From Clavibacter capsici (GTDB lineage: Bacteria; Actinomycetota; Actinomycetes; Actinomycetales; Microbacteriaceae): a DNA stretch of 64,000 nt. A program made the translations under genes and the position numbers. The stretch spans positions 1,116,001 through 1,180,000 of the forward strand of contig NZ_CP012573.1 in assembly GCF_001280205.1 (NCBI RefSeq). Reading direction: 5' to 3'. The notes beneath the pieces were generated by a model that searched no databases, was not told where the DNA came from, and worked only from the letters and a program-made list of their open reading frames with translations. Shown piece after piece: positions 1 to 9,306 of this stretch (within the stretch, counting starts at the first letter, position 1; the number at the start of each line of letters is the position of its first letter).

Positions 1-1189
1 GGAGGAGGGCCTCCACATCGACGTCTGCTCCGGCGGGGAGCTGGCCGTCGCGCTCGCGGCGGGCGCGGATCCGGCCCGCCTCGGCTTCCACGGCAACAAC
101 AAGTCGGTCGCCGAGATCGACCGCGCGGTGGGCGCCGGCATCGGCCAGATCGTCATCGACAGCGCCGTCGAGGTGGAGCGCGTCGCCGCCGCGGCCGCCG
201 CGCACGGCCGTGTGCAGCCCGTGCGCCTCCGCGTGAACAGCGGCGTGCACGCCCACACGCACGAGTACCTCGCGACCGCGCGCGAGGACCAGAAGTTCGG
301 GATCACGCTCGCCGACGCGCCGGACCTCGTCGCCCGCATCCGCTCGCACGCGTCCCTCTCCTTCACGGGCCTGCACGCGCACATCGGCAGCCAGATCTTC
401 GAGACCGACGCGTTCGTCGAGTCCGCCCGGCGCCTCCTCGACCTGCACGAGCGGCTCCTCGCGGACGGCGCCGTCCCCGAGCTCAACCTCGGCGGCGGCT
501 TCGGCATCGCCTACACGTCGGTCGACCGGCCCGTGCCCGTGCCCGAGATCGCCCGGCGCCTCGCCCGCATCGTGGGCGACGAGTGCGCCCGGCGGGGGAT
601 CCCCGTGCCCGTCATCGCGGTCGAGCCGGGCCGCAGCATCGTCGGCCCCTCCACCGCCACGCTCTACACCGTGGGCACCGTCAAGGACGTGCTCGTCACG
701 GTCGGCGGCGTCGACGGCGAGGTCGCCGAGGCCGAGTCCGCCACGGGCGACGTCGAGGACCCGCGCGTCGCCGCGGAGGCGGAGACGGCGGTCCGCCGCT
801 ACGTGAGCGTCGACGGCGGCATGAGCGACAACGCGCGGCCGGCCCTCTACGGCGCCGACTACTCCGTGCGGATCGCCTCGCGCGCCTCCACCGCGGATCC
901 CGCCCTCGTCCGCGTCGCCGGCAAGCACTGCGAGAGCGGCGACCTCGTCGTCCTCGCCGACTACCTGCCGGGCGACGTGCGCCCCGACGACCTCGTCGCC
1001 GTCCCCGCGACCGGCGCCTACTGCTGGGCGCTCGCGAGCAACTACAACTGGATCGGCCGCCCGCCCGTCGTCGCCGTGCGCGACGGCGAGGCGCGCGTCA
1101 TCGTCCGCGGAGAGACCGAGGCCGACCTGCTGGCGCGCGACCTGGGCACGCCCCTCGCCGCATCCCCCGACGTGAACGGAGCACGATGA
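1..1189 (+). CDS. lysA: Diaminopimelate decarboxylase, 5' end outside window
   Basis: This PLP enzyme decarboxylates meso-diaminopimelate to L-lysine, the last step of lysine synthesis. The reading frame is already open at base 2, so the N-terminus and the PLP lysine lie upstream of the window; 395 residues are visible. Visible motifs are the HGNNKS segment near the start, HIGSQ, the glycine-rich GGGFG, the phosphate-binding EPGRS, and HCESGD, which carries the conserved catalytic cysteine. Between the TVGTVKD strand and the YVSVDGGMSDN strand there is an acidic, Ala/Glu-rich insertion of roughly 28 residues (about positions 700-790) that I do not recall in mycobacterial LysA. The stop codon overlaps the hom start as ATGA, so lysA, hom, thrC and thrB are probably one transcript for aspartate-family amino acids. 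Confidence 0.95.
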   Translation, partial: EEGLHIDVCSGGELAVALAAGADPARLGFHGNNKSVAEIDRAVGAGIGQIVIDSAVEVERVAAAAAAHGRVQPVRLRVNSGVHAHTHEYLATAREDQKFGITLADAPDLVARIRSHASLSFTGLHAHIGSQIFETDAFVESARRLLDLHERLLADGAVPELNLGGGFGIAYTSVDRPVPVPEIARRLARIVGDECARRGIPVPVIAVEPGRSIVGPSTATLYTVGTVKDVLVTVGGVDGEVAEAESATGDVEDPRVAAEAETAVRRYVSVDGGMSDNARPALYGADYSVRIASRASTADPALVRVAGKHCESGDLVVLADYLPGDVRPDDLVAVPATGAYCWALASNYNWIGRPPVVAVRDGEARVIVRGETEADLLARDLGTPLAASPDVNGAR

Positions 1190-2517
1190 TCGAGTACCGG
1201 AACCTGCGCGTCGCCCTGCTGGGCTGCGGCTCGGTCGGCACCCAGGTGGCCCGCCTCATGCGGGAGCACGGCGACGAGCTGGCGCAGCGGGTCGGCGCGC
1301 GGCTGGAGCTCGTGGGCATCGCGGTGCGCGACGCGGACGCGCCGCGCGACCCGTCCGTGCCGCGCGAGCTGCTCACCACCGACGCGGAGTCGCTCATCCT
1401 CGGCGCCGACATCGTCATCGAGCTGATGGGCGGCATGGAGCCGGCGCGCACCCACATCCTCGCGGCCATCTCGTCCGGCGCCGACGTCGTCACGGCCAAC
1501 AAGGCCCTGCTCGCGACCCACGGCCCGGAGCTGTTCGAGGCGGCCGAGCAGGTCGGCGCGCAGCTCTACTACGAGGCGGCGGTGGCGGGCGCGATCCCCA
1601 TCATCCGGCCGCTGCGCGACAGCCTCGCGGGCGACCGGGTCGAGCGGATCCTCGGCATCGTCAACGGCACGACGAACTACATCCTCGACGAGATGGACAC
1701 CCACGGGCTCGGCTTCGACGAGGCCCTCGCGACCGCCACCGAGCTCGGCTACGCGGAGGCGGATCCCACGGCCGACATCGAGGGCCACGACGCCGCGCAG
1801 AAGGCGGCCATCCTCGCGAGCCTCGCCTTCCACACGCGCGTGCCGGTCGAGGCCGTGCACCGCGAGGGCATCACCGGCCTGTCGTCGGCGCAGTTCGCGT
1901 CGGCCCGCAAGGCCGGCTACGTGATCAAGCTGCTCGCGATCTGCGAGCGCCTCGCGGATCCCGCCACCGGCCGCGACGGCGTCTCGGCCCGCGTCTACCC
2001 GGCGCTCGTGCCGCGCGACCACCCGCTCGCGGCGGTGCACGGCGCGAACAACGCCGTCTTCGTCGAGGCCGAGGCCGCGGGCGACCTCATGTTCTACGGC
2101 GCGGGCGCCGGGGGAGTGCAGACCGCGTCCGCCGTCCTCGGCGACGTCGTCTCGGCCGCGCGCCGGCACGTCGTGGGCGGACCCGGCGTCGCGGAGTCGA
2201 CGCACGCCGACCTCGAGACGCTGCCCGTCGGCGCGATCACGACCCAGTACCAGATCACGCTGCGGGTGGCGGACGAGCCGGGCGTGCTGGCCCGCATCGC
2301 GCACCTGTTCAGCGAGCACGGCGTCTCCGTGGAGACGCTCGAGCAGACCACCCACCAGGCGCCCGTGGCGGGCGGGGCCGGCGCCCGGCCCACCGCTAGC
2401 CTGGTGATCGGCACGCACCGCGCCACCGACCAGGCCCTCCGGGCCACCGTCGACGCGGTGTCGAACCTCGACGCCGTGACGGCAGTCGCGAGCGTCCTCC
2501 GAGTAGAAGGAGCCTGA
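1186..2517 (+). CDS. hom: Homoserine dehydrogenase
   Basis: The enzyme reduces aspartate semialdehyde to homoserine with NAD(P)H, at the branch point to threonine and methionine. The product is 443 residues, the usual length for the actinobacterial single-function enzyme. The N-terminal Rossmann motif reads LLGCGSVG. The catalytic domain contains TANKALL and GIVNGTTNYI. A C-terminal ACT domain (YQITLRVADEPGVLARI, about residues 350-380) fits threonine feedback control. The ATG at 1186 overlaps the lysA stop by 4 bp. A reading frame stays open far upstream of this ATG but is only a shadow of lysA. The stop TGA shares its last base with the thrC ATG. Confidence 0.96.
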   Translation: MIEYRNLRVALLGCGSVGTQVARLMREHGDELAQRVGARLELVGIAVRDADAPRDPSVPRELLTTDAESLILGADIVIELMGGMEPARTHILAAISSGADVVTANKALLATHGPELFEAAEQVGAQLYYEAAVAGAIPIIRPLRDSLAGDRVERILGIVNGTTNYILDEMDTHGLGFDEALATATELGYAEADPTADIEGHDAAQKAAILASLAFHTRVPVEAVHREGITGLSSAQFASARKAGYVIKLLAICERLADPATGRDGVSARVYPALVPRDHPLAAVHGANNAVFVEAEAAGDLMFYGAGAGGVQTASAVLGDVVSAARRHVVGGPGVAESTHADLETLPVGAITTQYQITLRVADEPGVLARIAHLFSEHGVSVETLEQTTHQAPVAGGAGARPTASLVIGTHRATDQALRATVDAVSNLDAVTAVASVLRVEGA

Positions 2518-3593
2518 TGGCCCACCAATGGCGCGGACTGCTCCGCGAATACGCCGACCGCCTCGACGTCACGGACGCCACGCCGATCATCACGCTCGGC
2601 GAGGGCGGCACGCCGCTCATCCCCGCGCCCGCGCTGTCCGCCCGCACGGGCGCGAAGGTCTGGGTCAAGTACGAGGGCATGAACCCGACGGGGTCCTTCA
2701 AGGACCGCGGCATGACCATGGCCATCTCGAAGGCCGTGGAGCACGGCGCGAAGGCCGTGATCTGCGCGTCGACCGGCAACACGTCCGCGTCCGCCGCGGC
2801 GTACGCGACGCACGCGGGCATCACCGCCGCGGTGCTCGTGCCCGAGGGCAAGATCGCGATGGGCAAGCTCAGCCAGGCCGTCGCCCACGACGCGCAGCTC
2901 CTCCAGGTCCGCGGCAACTTCGACGACTGCCTCGACATCGCGCGCGAGCTCAGCGCCAACTACCCGGTGCACCTCGTCAACTCCGTGAACAACGACCGCA
3001 TCGAGGGCCAGAAGACGGGCGCCTTCGAGGTCGTCGAGGTGCTCGGCGACGCCCCGGACTTCCACCTCATCCCCGTCGGGAACGCCGGCAACTACACCGC
3101 CTACACGCGCGGCTACCGCGAGGACCTCGAGGCCGGCAACGCCACCAAGCTCCCGCGCATGTTCGGCTTCCAGGCCGCGGGCAGCGCGCCCATCGTCGAC
3201 GGCGCCATCGTGAAGGACCCCGACACGATCGCCAGCGCGATCCGCATCGGCAACCCGGCCTCGTGGAAGCTCGCCCTCGAGGCGCAGCTGCTCACCGACG
3301 GCTGGTTCGGCGCGATCTCGGACGACAAGATCCTCGAGGCGCACCGCATCCTCTCCGCCGAGGTCGGCATCTTCGTCGAGCCGGCGTCGGCCATCAGCGT
3401 CGCCGGGCTGCTCGAGCGCGCCGAGGCCGGGCAGATCCTCAAGGGCGCGACGGTCGTCCTCACGGTCACGGGCCACGGCCTCAAGGATCCGCAGTGGGCG
3501 CTCCGCACCGCCGACGGCTCGGACGTCGCCCCCACGAGCGTGGGCGTCGACGTCGCCGAGATCGCGGGCGTGCTCGACCTGGTCGCGTCGTGA
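2517..3593 (+). CDS. thrC: Threonine synthase
   Basis: This PLP enzyme converts O-phosphohomoserine to threonine. The product is 358 residues, the short actinobacterial/Bacillus type rather than the longer E. coli type. The PLP lysine sits in NPTGSFKDRGM (about residue 62), followed by the STGNTSAS phosphate-binding loop; a second glycine-rich PLP loop reads PVGNAGN. The ATG at 2517 overlaps the hom stop by one base, with AGAAGGAGCC just upstream as a good ribosome binding site (about 2505-2514). The stop overlaps the thrB GTG by 4 bp, suggesting translational coupling through the pathway genes. Confidence 0.96.
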   Translation: MAHQWRGLLREYADRLDVTDATPIITLGEGGTPLIPAPALSARTGAKVWVKYEGMNPTGSFKDRGMTMAISKAVEHGAKAVICASTGNTSASAAAYATHAGITAAVLVPEGKIAMGKLSQAVAHDAQLLQVRGNFDDCLDIARELSANYPVHLVNSVNNDRIEGQKTGAFEVVEVLGDAPDFHLIPVGNAGNYTAYTRGYREDLEAGNATKLPRMFGFQAAGSAPIVDGAIVKDPDTIASAIRIGNPASWKLALEAQLLTDGWFGAISDDKILEAHRILSAEVGIFVEPASAISVAGLLERAEAGQILKGATVVLTVTGHGLKDPQWALRTADGSDVAPTSVGVDVAEIAGVLDLVAS

Positions 3594-4555
3594 CCGACGG
3601 CCCGATGCGGTCGGCGCTCGCGACGGGCCGTCGCGTGCAGGTGCGCGTGCCCGCGACGAGCGCCAACCTCGGCCCCGGCTTCGACACGCTCGGCCTCGCG
3701 CTCGCGCTGTACGACGACCTCACGGTCACGGTTCGCGACGCCCCGGGCGCGACCGTCGACGTCCGCGGCGTCGGCGCGGGCGAGGTGCCCACCGACGAGA
3801 CCAACCTCGTCGTCACGGCCATCGCCCACACCTTCGCGGCCTTCGACCAGCCGATGCCCGGCCTCGACCTCGTGGCCGAGAACCGGATCCCGCACGGCCG
3901 CGGCCTCGGCTCCTCGGGTGCCGCCATCGTGTCCGGGATCATGGCGGCCCAGGGCCTCCTCGCCGGCACGGTCGAGATCGACGCCGACGCGCTCCTCCGC
4001 CTCGCCACCGAGATGGAGGGCCACCCCGACAACGTCGCGCCCGCGCTGTTCGGCGGCCTCACCATCGCGTGGGTCGACGGCCAGGGCCCGCAGCACAAGA
4101 AGCTCGCCGTGCACCGCGGCGTCTCGCCGCTCGTGCTCGTGCCGGTCGCGACCATGTCCACCGCGCTCGCCCGCAGCCTCCAGCCGGAGTCCGTCCCCCA
4201 CGAGGACGCGATCTTCAACGTGTCGCGCTCGGCGCTGCTCATCGCGGCGCTCATCCAGAGCCCCGAGCTGCTGCTCGCGGCCACCGAGGACCGCCTGCAC
4301 CAGGACTACCGCGCCGCCGCCATGCCCGAGACCAACGAGCTCGTGCACCTGCTGCGCGAGCGCGGCTTCGCGGCCGTGGTCTCCGGGGCGGGGCCGTCGC
4401 TGCTCGTCCTCGGCAGCGACCCGGGCCAGCGCCTCACGGCGGCCGAGCTCGTCGCCGAGCGCAGCGCCACCCCGTGGACCGCGCTCATGCTCGCCGTCGA
4501 CGTGAAGGGCTGCACGGTCCAGGTCGTCGACGAGGGATCCGCGCCGGCCGCCTAG
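3590..4555 (+). CDS. thrB: Homoserine kinase
   Basis: This GHMP-family kinase phosphorylates homoserine with ATP and supplies the thrC substrate. The product is 321 residues. VPATSANLGPGFD lies near the N-terminus, the GHMP ATP-binding loop is GRGLGSSGAA (about residues 103-112), and VSGAGPS lies near the C-terminus. I chose the GTG at 3590 because it forms the GTGA overlap with the thrC stop; an ATG at 3605 is the alternative. It is the last gene of the threonine cluster. A GC hairpin begins at its stop codon, and a separate promoter for rho follows. Confidence 0.94.
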   Translation: MTDGPMRSALATGRRVQVRVPATSANLGPGFDTLGLALALYDDLTVTVRDAPGATVDVRGVGAGEVPTDETNLVVTAIAHTFAAFDQPMPGLDLVAENRIPHGRGLGSSGAAIVSGIMAAQGLLAGTVEIDADALLRLATEMEGHPDNVAPALFGGLTIAWVDGQGPQHKKLAVHRGVSPLVLVPVATMSTALARSLQPESVPHEDAIFNVSRSALLIAALIQSPELLLAATEDRLHQDYRAAAMPETNELVHLLRERGFAAVVSGAGPSLLVLGSDPGQRLTAAELVAERSATPWTALMLAVDVKGCTVQVVDEGSAPAA

Positions 4556-4582
4556 CCGGGACGCGCGGGTCGCGCACCCGGC
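4555..4582 (+). terminator. Hairpin at the end of the threonine operon
   Basis: GCCGGG (4555-4560) pairs with CCCGGC (4577-4582) and GCGCG (4563-4567) pairs with CGCGC (4571-4575) around a GGT loop. There is no T-run, as is common for actinobacterial terminators. It touches the thrB stop codon and precedes the rho promoter. Confidence 0.5.
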
Positions 4583-4616
4583 GCGCCGTTCCCTGCACGG
4601 GCGGCACGCCGGGTGC

Positions 4617-4848
4617 TAGGCTCTGGTCGACCCCGGGGTCAACGGATCCACGCATGCGCGTCGGAGATCCGGTCCCGGTGGTCGTTCTCACCACTCATCC
4701 GCTGTCGTCTCTGCAAGATCCCGTGCCCCCGTGCCCGACAGCAGCTCCGGACGGAATCAGACCGCCCGCCGCTTTCGCAGAGACACACGCGATCGGCTCT
4801 CCTCCGCACGGGCTTCGCCCCGGCGGACAGGGGAAAGGACCCACGAAC
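4617..4848 (+). promoter_or_regulatory. Candidate rho promoter and long 5' leader
   Basis: A -10-like TAGGCT lies at 4617-4622, leaving a leader of about 220 nt before the rho ATG. The leader ends in a strong Shine-Dalgarno run, AGGGGAAAGGA at 4829-4839. No reading frame in the leader looks coding. Rho is autoregulated through its leader in several bacteria, so this leader could serve that role; that is inference. I could not recognise a named riboswitch. Confidence 0.45.
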
Positions 4849-7290
4849 ATGACCGATGTCGACACCCGCGCCTCTGACGCGGACCTGAGCACGCTCCGCG
4901 TCTCCCAGCTCCAGGCCATCGCCTCCGAGCTCGGGATCCCGGGCGGCTCCAAGCTCCGGAAGGGCGAGCTCGTGACCGCGATCTCCGAGATCCGGGCAGC
5001 CCGGGGGCTCTCCGCCTCCACCGAGGAGACGGCTCCCGCCTCCGATGCCCCCACCGAGGTCGCGGACGCCCCCGTCGAGGACGCCGCTCCCGTCGAGGCG
5101 CCCGCCGCCCCGGTCGCGGACGCCGCCCCCGTCGAGGCGCCCGCCGCCCCGGTCGCGGACGCCGACCCCGTCGAGGCGCCCGCCCCCGTCGAGGCGCCCG
5201 CCGCCGACGAGGCCCCGGCCGAGCAGCCCGCGCGCTCCGGCCGCGGATCGCGCCGCGCCACCACCCCGCGCATCGTGCCCGAGCGCATCGAGGAGCCCGT
5301 CGAGGCCCCCGCCGCGGTCGAGCCCGCCGGCACCGGACTCGAGGCCCGCATCGCGCAGGCCACCGGCGGCCGCGCCGCCTCCTCCCGCGCCCAGGCGCCC
5401 CGCGCCGACGAGGCCCGCACCGAGGCGCCCGCCGGACGCCGCGGATCGCGCCGCGCCACCAGCGCCGGGGTCGTGGATCCCGCCGCCGAGGCCCCGCGCC
5501 AGGCCGCGCAGCACGTGAACAGCGGCCAGACGGCCGACCAGCTGGTCCCCGCCGAGGCCGAGGCGCCCGCCGCCGACGCGTCGACCGAGGAGCAGGCCCC
5601 GCAGCAGCGCTCCGGCCGCGGCCGTCGCCGCGGCGGACGCGACGCCCAGGACGGCGCCGCGCAGGACGCGCCCGCCGAGACCGCCGCCGACGAGGCGCCC
5701 GCCGCGTCGGATGCGCAGTCCTCGGGCGACGACCGCGACCGCGACTCCGACGACCAGGGCGGCCGCGACGGCCGCGAGGGTCGCGAGGGCGGCCGCAACC
5801 GCAGCCGCAACCGCCGGAACCGCGACCGCGACCGCGGACGCGACCAGGACGACCAGCAGCAGGGCGGCCGCGACCAGGCCCCGCGCGAGCAGGACGCCGA
5901 CGAGGAGGCGCAGGAGGAGGCCCGCACGGGCCGCCAGCGCCAGAACGGCCGCGGCCAGGGCGACCGCCAGCAGGACGTGCGCGCCGACCAGGCCCGCGCC
6001 GACCTCGGACGCGACGAGGAGCGCGGCGGACGCAGCCGCTACCGCGACCGCAAGCGCGGCCGCGGCCAGGGCGGCGACGACTTCGAGCCCGAGGTCACCG
6101 AGGACGACGTCCTCCTGCCCGTCGCCGGCATCCTCGACGTGCTGGACAACTACGCGTTCGTCCGCACGAGCGGCTACCTGCCCGGCACGAACGACGTCTA
6201 CGTCTCGCTCGGCCAGGTCAAGAAGCACTCGCTGCGCAAGGGCGACGCCATCGTCGGCGCCATCCGCCAGCCGCGCGAGAACGACAGCCAGAGCCGCCAG
6301 AAGTACAACGCGATCGTGAAGATCGACTCGGTCAACGGCCTGCCGCCCGAGGAGGCCGCGAACCGCGTCGAGTTCGGCAAGCTGACGCCGCTCTACCCGC
6401 AGGACCGCCTGAGCCTCGAGACCGAGCCCAACAAGCTGACCACGCGGATCATCGACCTCGTGTCGCCGATCGGCAAGGGCCAGCGCGGCCTCATCGTCTC
6501 GCCGCCCAAGGCCGGCAAGACGCTCGTGCTCCAGGCCATCGCGAACGCCATCGCCACCAACAACCCCGAGGTCCACCTCATGGTCGTGCTGGTCGACGAG
6601 CGTCCCGAGGAGGTCACCGACATGCAGCGCACGGTGAAGGGCGAGGTCATCGCCTCCACCTTCGACCGTCCCGCCGAGGACCACACCACGGTCGCCGAGC
6701 TCGCCATCGAGCGCGCGAAGCGCCTCGTGGAGCTCGGCCACGACGTGGTCGTGCTGCTCGACTCGATCACCCGCCTCGGCCGCGCGTACAACCTCGCGGC
6801 CCCCGCATCGGGCCGGATCCTCTCGGGCGGCGTCGACTCGTCGGCGCTCTACCCGCCGAAGCGCTTCTTCGGCGCGGCGCGCAACATCGAGCACGGCGGG
6901 TCGCTCACGATCCTCGCCACGGCGCTCGTGGAGACCGGATCCAAGATGGACGAGGTCATCTTCGAGGAGTTCAAGGGCACCGGCAACATGGAGCTCCGCC
7001 TCTCGCGCGCCCTCGCCGACAAGCGGATCTTCCCGGCCGTCGACGTCAACGCCTCCGGCACGCGCCGCGAGGAGATGCTCATGGGCGCCGACGAGGTCAA
7101 GGTCACGTGGAAGCTGCGCCGCGCCCTCGCCGGGCTCGAGCAGCAGCAGGCCCTCGAGATCGTCCTCAGCCGCCTGAAGGAGACGACGTCCAACGTCGAG
7201 TTCCTCATGAAGGTCCAGGCCTCCATGCCCAACACCGCGAACGGCCAGTCCCACCAGAGCCACGGGCACGGCGCGCACGAGAAGGGCTGA
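4849..7290 (+). CDS. rho: Transcription termination factor Rho, long N-terminal insertion
   Basis: Rho is the hexameric RNA-dependent ATPase that ends untranslated transcripts. The product is 813 residues against about 420 in E. coli. Residues 1-50 form a Rho_N/SAP-like helical domain ([15 protein letters not shown]). Residues of about 55-410 are low complexity: first Ala/Pro/Glu-rich with a tandem repeat, then Arg/Asp/Gly/Gln-rich. The RNA-binding OB fold starts near residue 420 ([21 protein letters not shown]). The ATPase core follows, with Walker A PPKAGKT near residue 550, [21 protein letters not shown] and the VDVNASGTR segment. The C-terminus is histidine-rich. Extended N-terminal domains are known from actinobacterial Rho such as Micrococcus luteus. 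The start is set by the Shine-Dalgarno at 4829-4839. rpmE, which sits between rho and prfA in mycobacteria, is absent here. Confidence 0.97.
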   Translation: MTDVDTRASDADLSTLRVSQLQAIASELGIPGGSKLRKGELVTAISEIRAARGLSASTEETAPASDAPTEVADAPVEDAAPVEAPAAPVADAAPVEAPAAPVADADPVEAPAPVEAPAADEAPAEQPARSGRGSRRATTPRIVPERIEEPVEAPAAVEPAGTGLEARIAQATGGRAASSRAQAPRADEARTEAPAGRRGSRRATSAGVVDPAAEAPRQAAQHVNSGQTADQLVPAEAEAPAADASTEEQAPQQRSGRGRRRGGRDAQDGAAQDAPAETAADEAPAASDAQSSGDDRDRDSDDQGGRDGREGREGGRNRSRNRRNRDRDRGRDQDDQQQGGRDQAPREQDADEEAQEEARTGRQRQNGRGQGDRQQDVRADQARADLGRDEERGGRSRYRDRKRGRGQGGDDFEPEVTEDDVLLPVAGILDVLDNYAFVRTSGYLPGTNDVYVSLGQVKKHSLRKGDAIVGAIRQPRENDSQSRQKYNAIVKIDSVNGLPPEEAANRVEFGKLTPLYPQDRLSLETEPNKLTTRIIDLVSPIGKGQRGLIVSPPKAGKTLVLQAIANAIATNNPEVHLMVVLVDERPEEVTDMQRTVKGEVIASTFDRPAEDHTTVAELAIERAKRLVELGHDVVVLLDSITRLGRAYNLAAPASGRILSGGVDSSALYPPKRFFGAARNIEHGGSLTILATALVETGSKMDEVIFEEFKGTGNMELRLSRALADKRIFPAVDVNASGTRREEMLMGADEVKVTWKLRRALAGLEQQQALEIVLSRLKETTSNVEFLMKVQASMPNTANGQSHQSHGHGAHEKG
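5083..5184 (+). repeat. 39-nt tandem repeat inside rho
   Basis: The unit at 5083-5121 is repeated almost exactly at 5122-5160, and about 24 nt of a third copy follow. Each unit encodes 13 residues, [13 protein letters not shown]. The copy boundary is in frame, so copy-number change would alter the length of the disordered region without breaking the gene. Confidence 0.85.
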
Positions 7291-7293
7291 CGC

Positions 7294-8373
7294 GTGTTCG
7301 AGTCCGTCGTCCAGCTGCTGGAGGAGCACGAGGAGCTCCAGCAGCAGCTGGGCGACCCCGAGCTGCACGCGGACGCGTCGCGCTCGCGCAAGGTCAACCG
7401 GCGCTACGCCGAGCTGAGCCGGATCGTCGCCGCGCACGCGGAGTGGACCCAGCTCACCGACGATCTCGCCGCGGCCCGCGAGCTGGCCGAGGAGGACCCG
7501 GCGTTCGCCGACGAGATCCCCGGCCTCGAGGCGTCGCTCGACGAGGCGCAGGAGAAGCTCAGGCGGCTCCTGATCCCGCGCGACCCCGACGACGCCCGCG
7601 ACGTCATCATGGAGATCAAGATGGGGGAGGGCGGCGCCGAGAGCGCGCTGTTCGCCGCCGACCTGCTCCGGATGTACCTCCACTACGCGGAGTCCCGCCG
7701 CTGGAAGACCGAGGTCCTCAGCCAGACGCAGAGCGACCTCGGCGGCTACAAGGACGTGCAGGTCGCCATCAAGGGCACATCCGACGACCCCGCGCTCGGC
7801 GTGTGGGCGCACCTCAAGTACGAGGGGGGCGTGCACCGCGTGCAGCGCGTGCCGGCCACCGAGTCGCAGGGCCGCATCCACACGTCCGCCGCGGGCGTGC
7901 TCGTGATCCCCGAGGTGGAGGAGGTCGAGGAGGTCGCCATCGACCCCAACGACCTCAAGATCGACGTGTACCGCTCGTCCGGCCCCGGCGGCCAGTCGGT
8001 GAACACGACCGACTCCGCCGTCCGCATCACCCACCTGCCCACGGGCATCGTGGTCGCGATGCAGAACGAGAAGAGCCAGCTGCAGAACCGCGAGGCCGGC
8101 ATGCGCGTGCTCCGCGCGCGCGTGCTCGCCAAGCAGCAGGAGGAGATCGACGCGGAGGCCTCGGCCGTGCGCCGCAGCCAGATCCGCACGATGGACCGGT
8201 CCGAGCGCATCCGCACGTACAACTTCCCGGAGAACCGCATCGCGGACCACCGCACGGGGTACAAGGCGTACAACCTCGACGCCGTGATGGACGGCGCCCT
8301 CGACCCGGTCGTGGAGTCCTGCATCCTGGCCGACGAGGAGGCGCGGCTCGACGCGCTCGGGGGCGACGCGTGA
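7294..8373 (+). CDS. prfA: Peptide chain release factor 1
   Basis: RF1 recognises UAA and UAG stop codons and triggers peptide release. The product is 359 residues, normal length. The stop-codon-reading PxT motif is visible as VPATESQG (about residue 187), which marks RF1 rather than RF2. The catalytic GGQ is in SGPGGQSVN (about residue 231). The GTG at 7294 lies 3 nt after the rho stop, so the two are very likely cotranscribed. The modifying enzyme PrmC is encoded next. Confidence 0.97.
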   Translation: MFESVVQLLEEHEELQQQLGDPELHADASRSRKVNRRYAELSRIVAAHAEWTQLTDDLAAARELAEEDPAFADEIPGLEASLDEAQEKLRRLLIPRDPDDARDVIMEIKMGEGGAESALFAADLLRMYLHYAESRRWKTEVLSQTQSDLGGYKDVQVAIKGTSDDPALGVWAHLKYEGGVHRVQRVPATESQGRIHTSAAGVLVIPEVEEVEEVAIDPNDLKIDVYRSSGPGGQSVNTTDSAVRITHLPTGIVVAMQNEKSQLQNREAGMRVLRARVLAKQQEEIDAEASAVRRSQIRTMDRSERIRTYNFPENRIADHRTGYKAYNLDAVMDGALDPVVESCILADEEARLDALGGDA

Positions 8374-8391
8374 CGCGTCGTCCCGTCCCGC

Positions 8392-9267
8392 GTGGCTGAC
8401 ACGGAGGGCGTCCCGGCCACCGTGGACGCCCTCCGCATGCGCGTCGGCCAGGCCCTCGCGGCGGCCGGCATCGAGGATCCCGCGGTCGACGCGGAGCTCC
8501 TCGTCGGCCACGTGCTCGGCCTCAGCCGCGGGCAGGTGCAGTCGCGGGCGATCACGCGCCAGGCCGTCGACGCCGCGGACGCCGCCCGCGTCCTGGAGCT
8601 GACCGCCCGCCGCGCCCGCCGCGAGCCGCTGCAGCACATCACGGGCGTCGCGCACTTCCGCTCGCTCGAGCTCCTCGTGGGCCCGGGCGTGTTCGTGCCG
8701 CGGCCCGAGACGGAGCACGTGGCGCAGCTCGCGATCGACGCGCTGTCGGCGGCCCCCGGGGACGCTCCCGTCGCGGTCGACCTCGGCACGGGATCCGGCG
8801 CGCTCGCCCTCGCGCTCGCCACCGAGGTGCCGCACGCGCGCGTGCACGCGATCGAGGTGTCGCCCGCCGCGCACGCGTGGACGGCCCGCAACGTCGCGCG
8901 CCTCGCGCCCGACGTGGACCTCGTGCTCGGCGACCTCGCCGACGCCTTCCCCGAGCTCGACGGCCGGGTCTCCGTCGTCGTCTCCAACCCGCCCTACATC
9001 CCGGTCGACGCGGTGCCGCGCGACCCCGAGGTGCGGCTGCACGATCCCGCGCTCGCGCTCTACGGCGGCGCCGACGGCCTCGACGTCGTGCGGCTCGTGT
9101 CCACGACCGCGCGGCGGCTCCTCCACCCGGGCGGCGCCCTCGTGATCGAGCACGGCGAGCTGCAGGGCGACGCGATCCGCGCGCTCCTCGACGCGGACGG
9201 CTGGCGCGCGACCGCGACGCACCAGGACCTCACCCGGCGCGACCGCGCGACGACCGCGCTGCGCTGA
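8392..9267 (+). CDS. prmC: Release factor glutamine methyltransferase
   Basis: PrmC methylates the glutamine of the GGQ motif in release factors, using S-adenosylmethionine. The product is 291 residues. A helical N-terminal domain precedes the SAM-binding motif VDLGTGSGALAL (about residues 127-138) and the substrate-binding NPPYIPVDA (about residues 201-209). VPRPETEH is the usual pre-motif. The GTG at 8392 was chosen because it follows the prfA stop by 18 nt and gives the standard length. Placement after prfA is the conserved order. Confidence 0.95.
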   Translation: MADTEGVPATVDALRMRVGQALAAAGIEDPAVDAELLVGHVLGLSRGQVQSRAITRQAVDAADAARVLELTARRARREPLQHITGVAHFRSLELLVGPGVFVPRPETEHVAQLAIDALSAAPGDAPVAVDLGTGSGALALALATEVPHARVHAIEVSPAAHAWTARNVARLAPDVDLVLGDLADAFPELDGRVSVVVSNPPYIPVDAVPRDPEVRLHDPALALYGGADGLDVVRLVSTTARRLLHPGGALVIEHGELQGDAIRALLDADGWRATATHQDLTRRDRATTALR

Positions 9268-9306
9268 CGCGGATCCCGCGCGGCGGGCGCACGGCCCCGT
9301 GGCGGC

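Noticed and set aside
4623..4848. Possible riboswitch in the rho leader
   Set aside because: I could not match any known riboswitch consensus. Only the promoter-like TAGGCT, the Shine-Dalgarno and GC-rich pairing parts are visible.
4639..9222. Very long open frames on the minus strand opposite rho-prfA-prmC and opposite adnA/adnB
   Set aside because: They mirror the codon periodicity of the plus-strand genes in GC-rich DNA, have no domain motifs and no ribosome binding site. The rho, RF1, PrmC and Adn proteins are certain.
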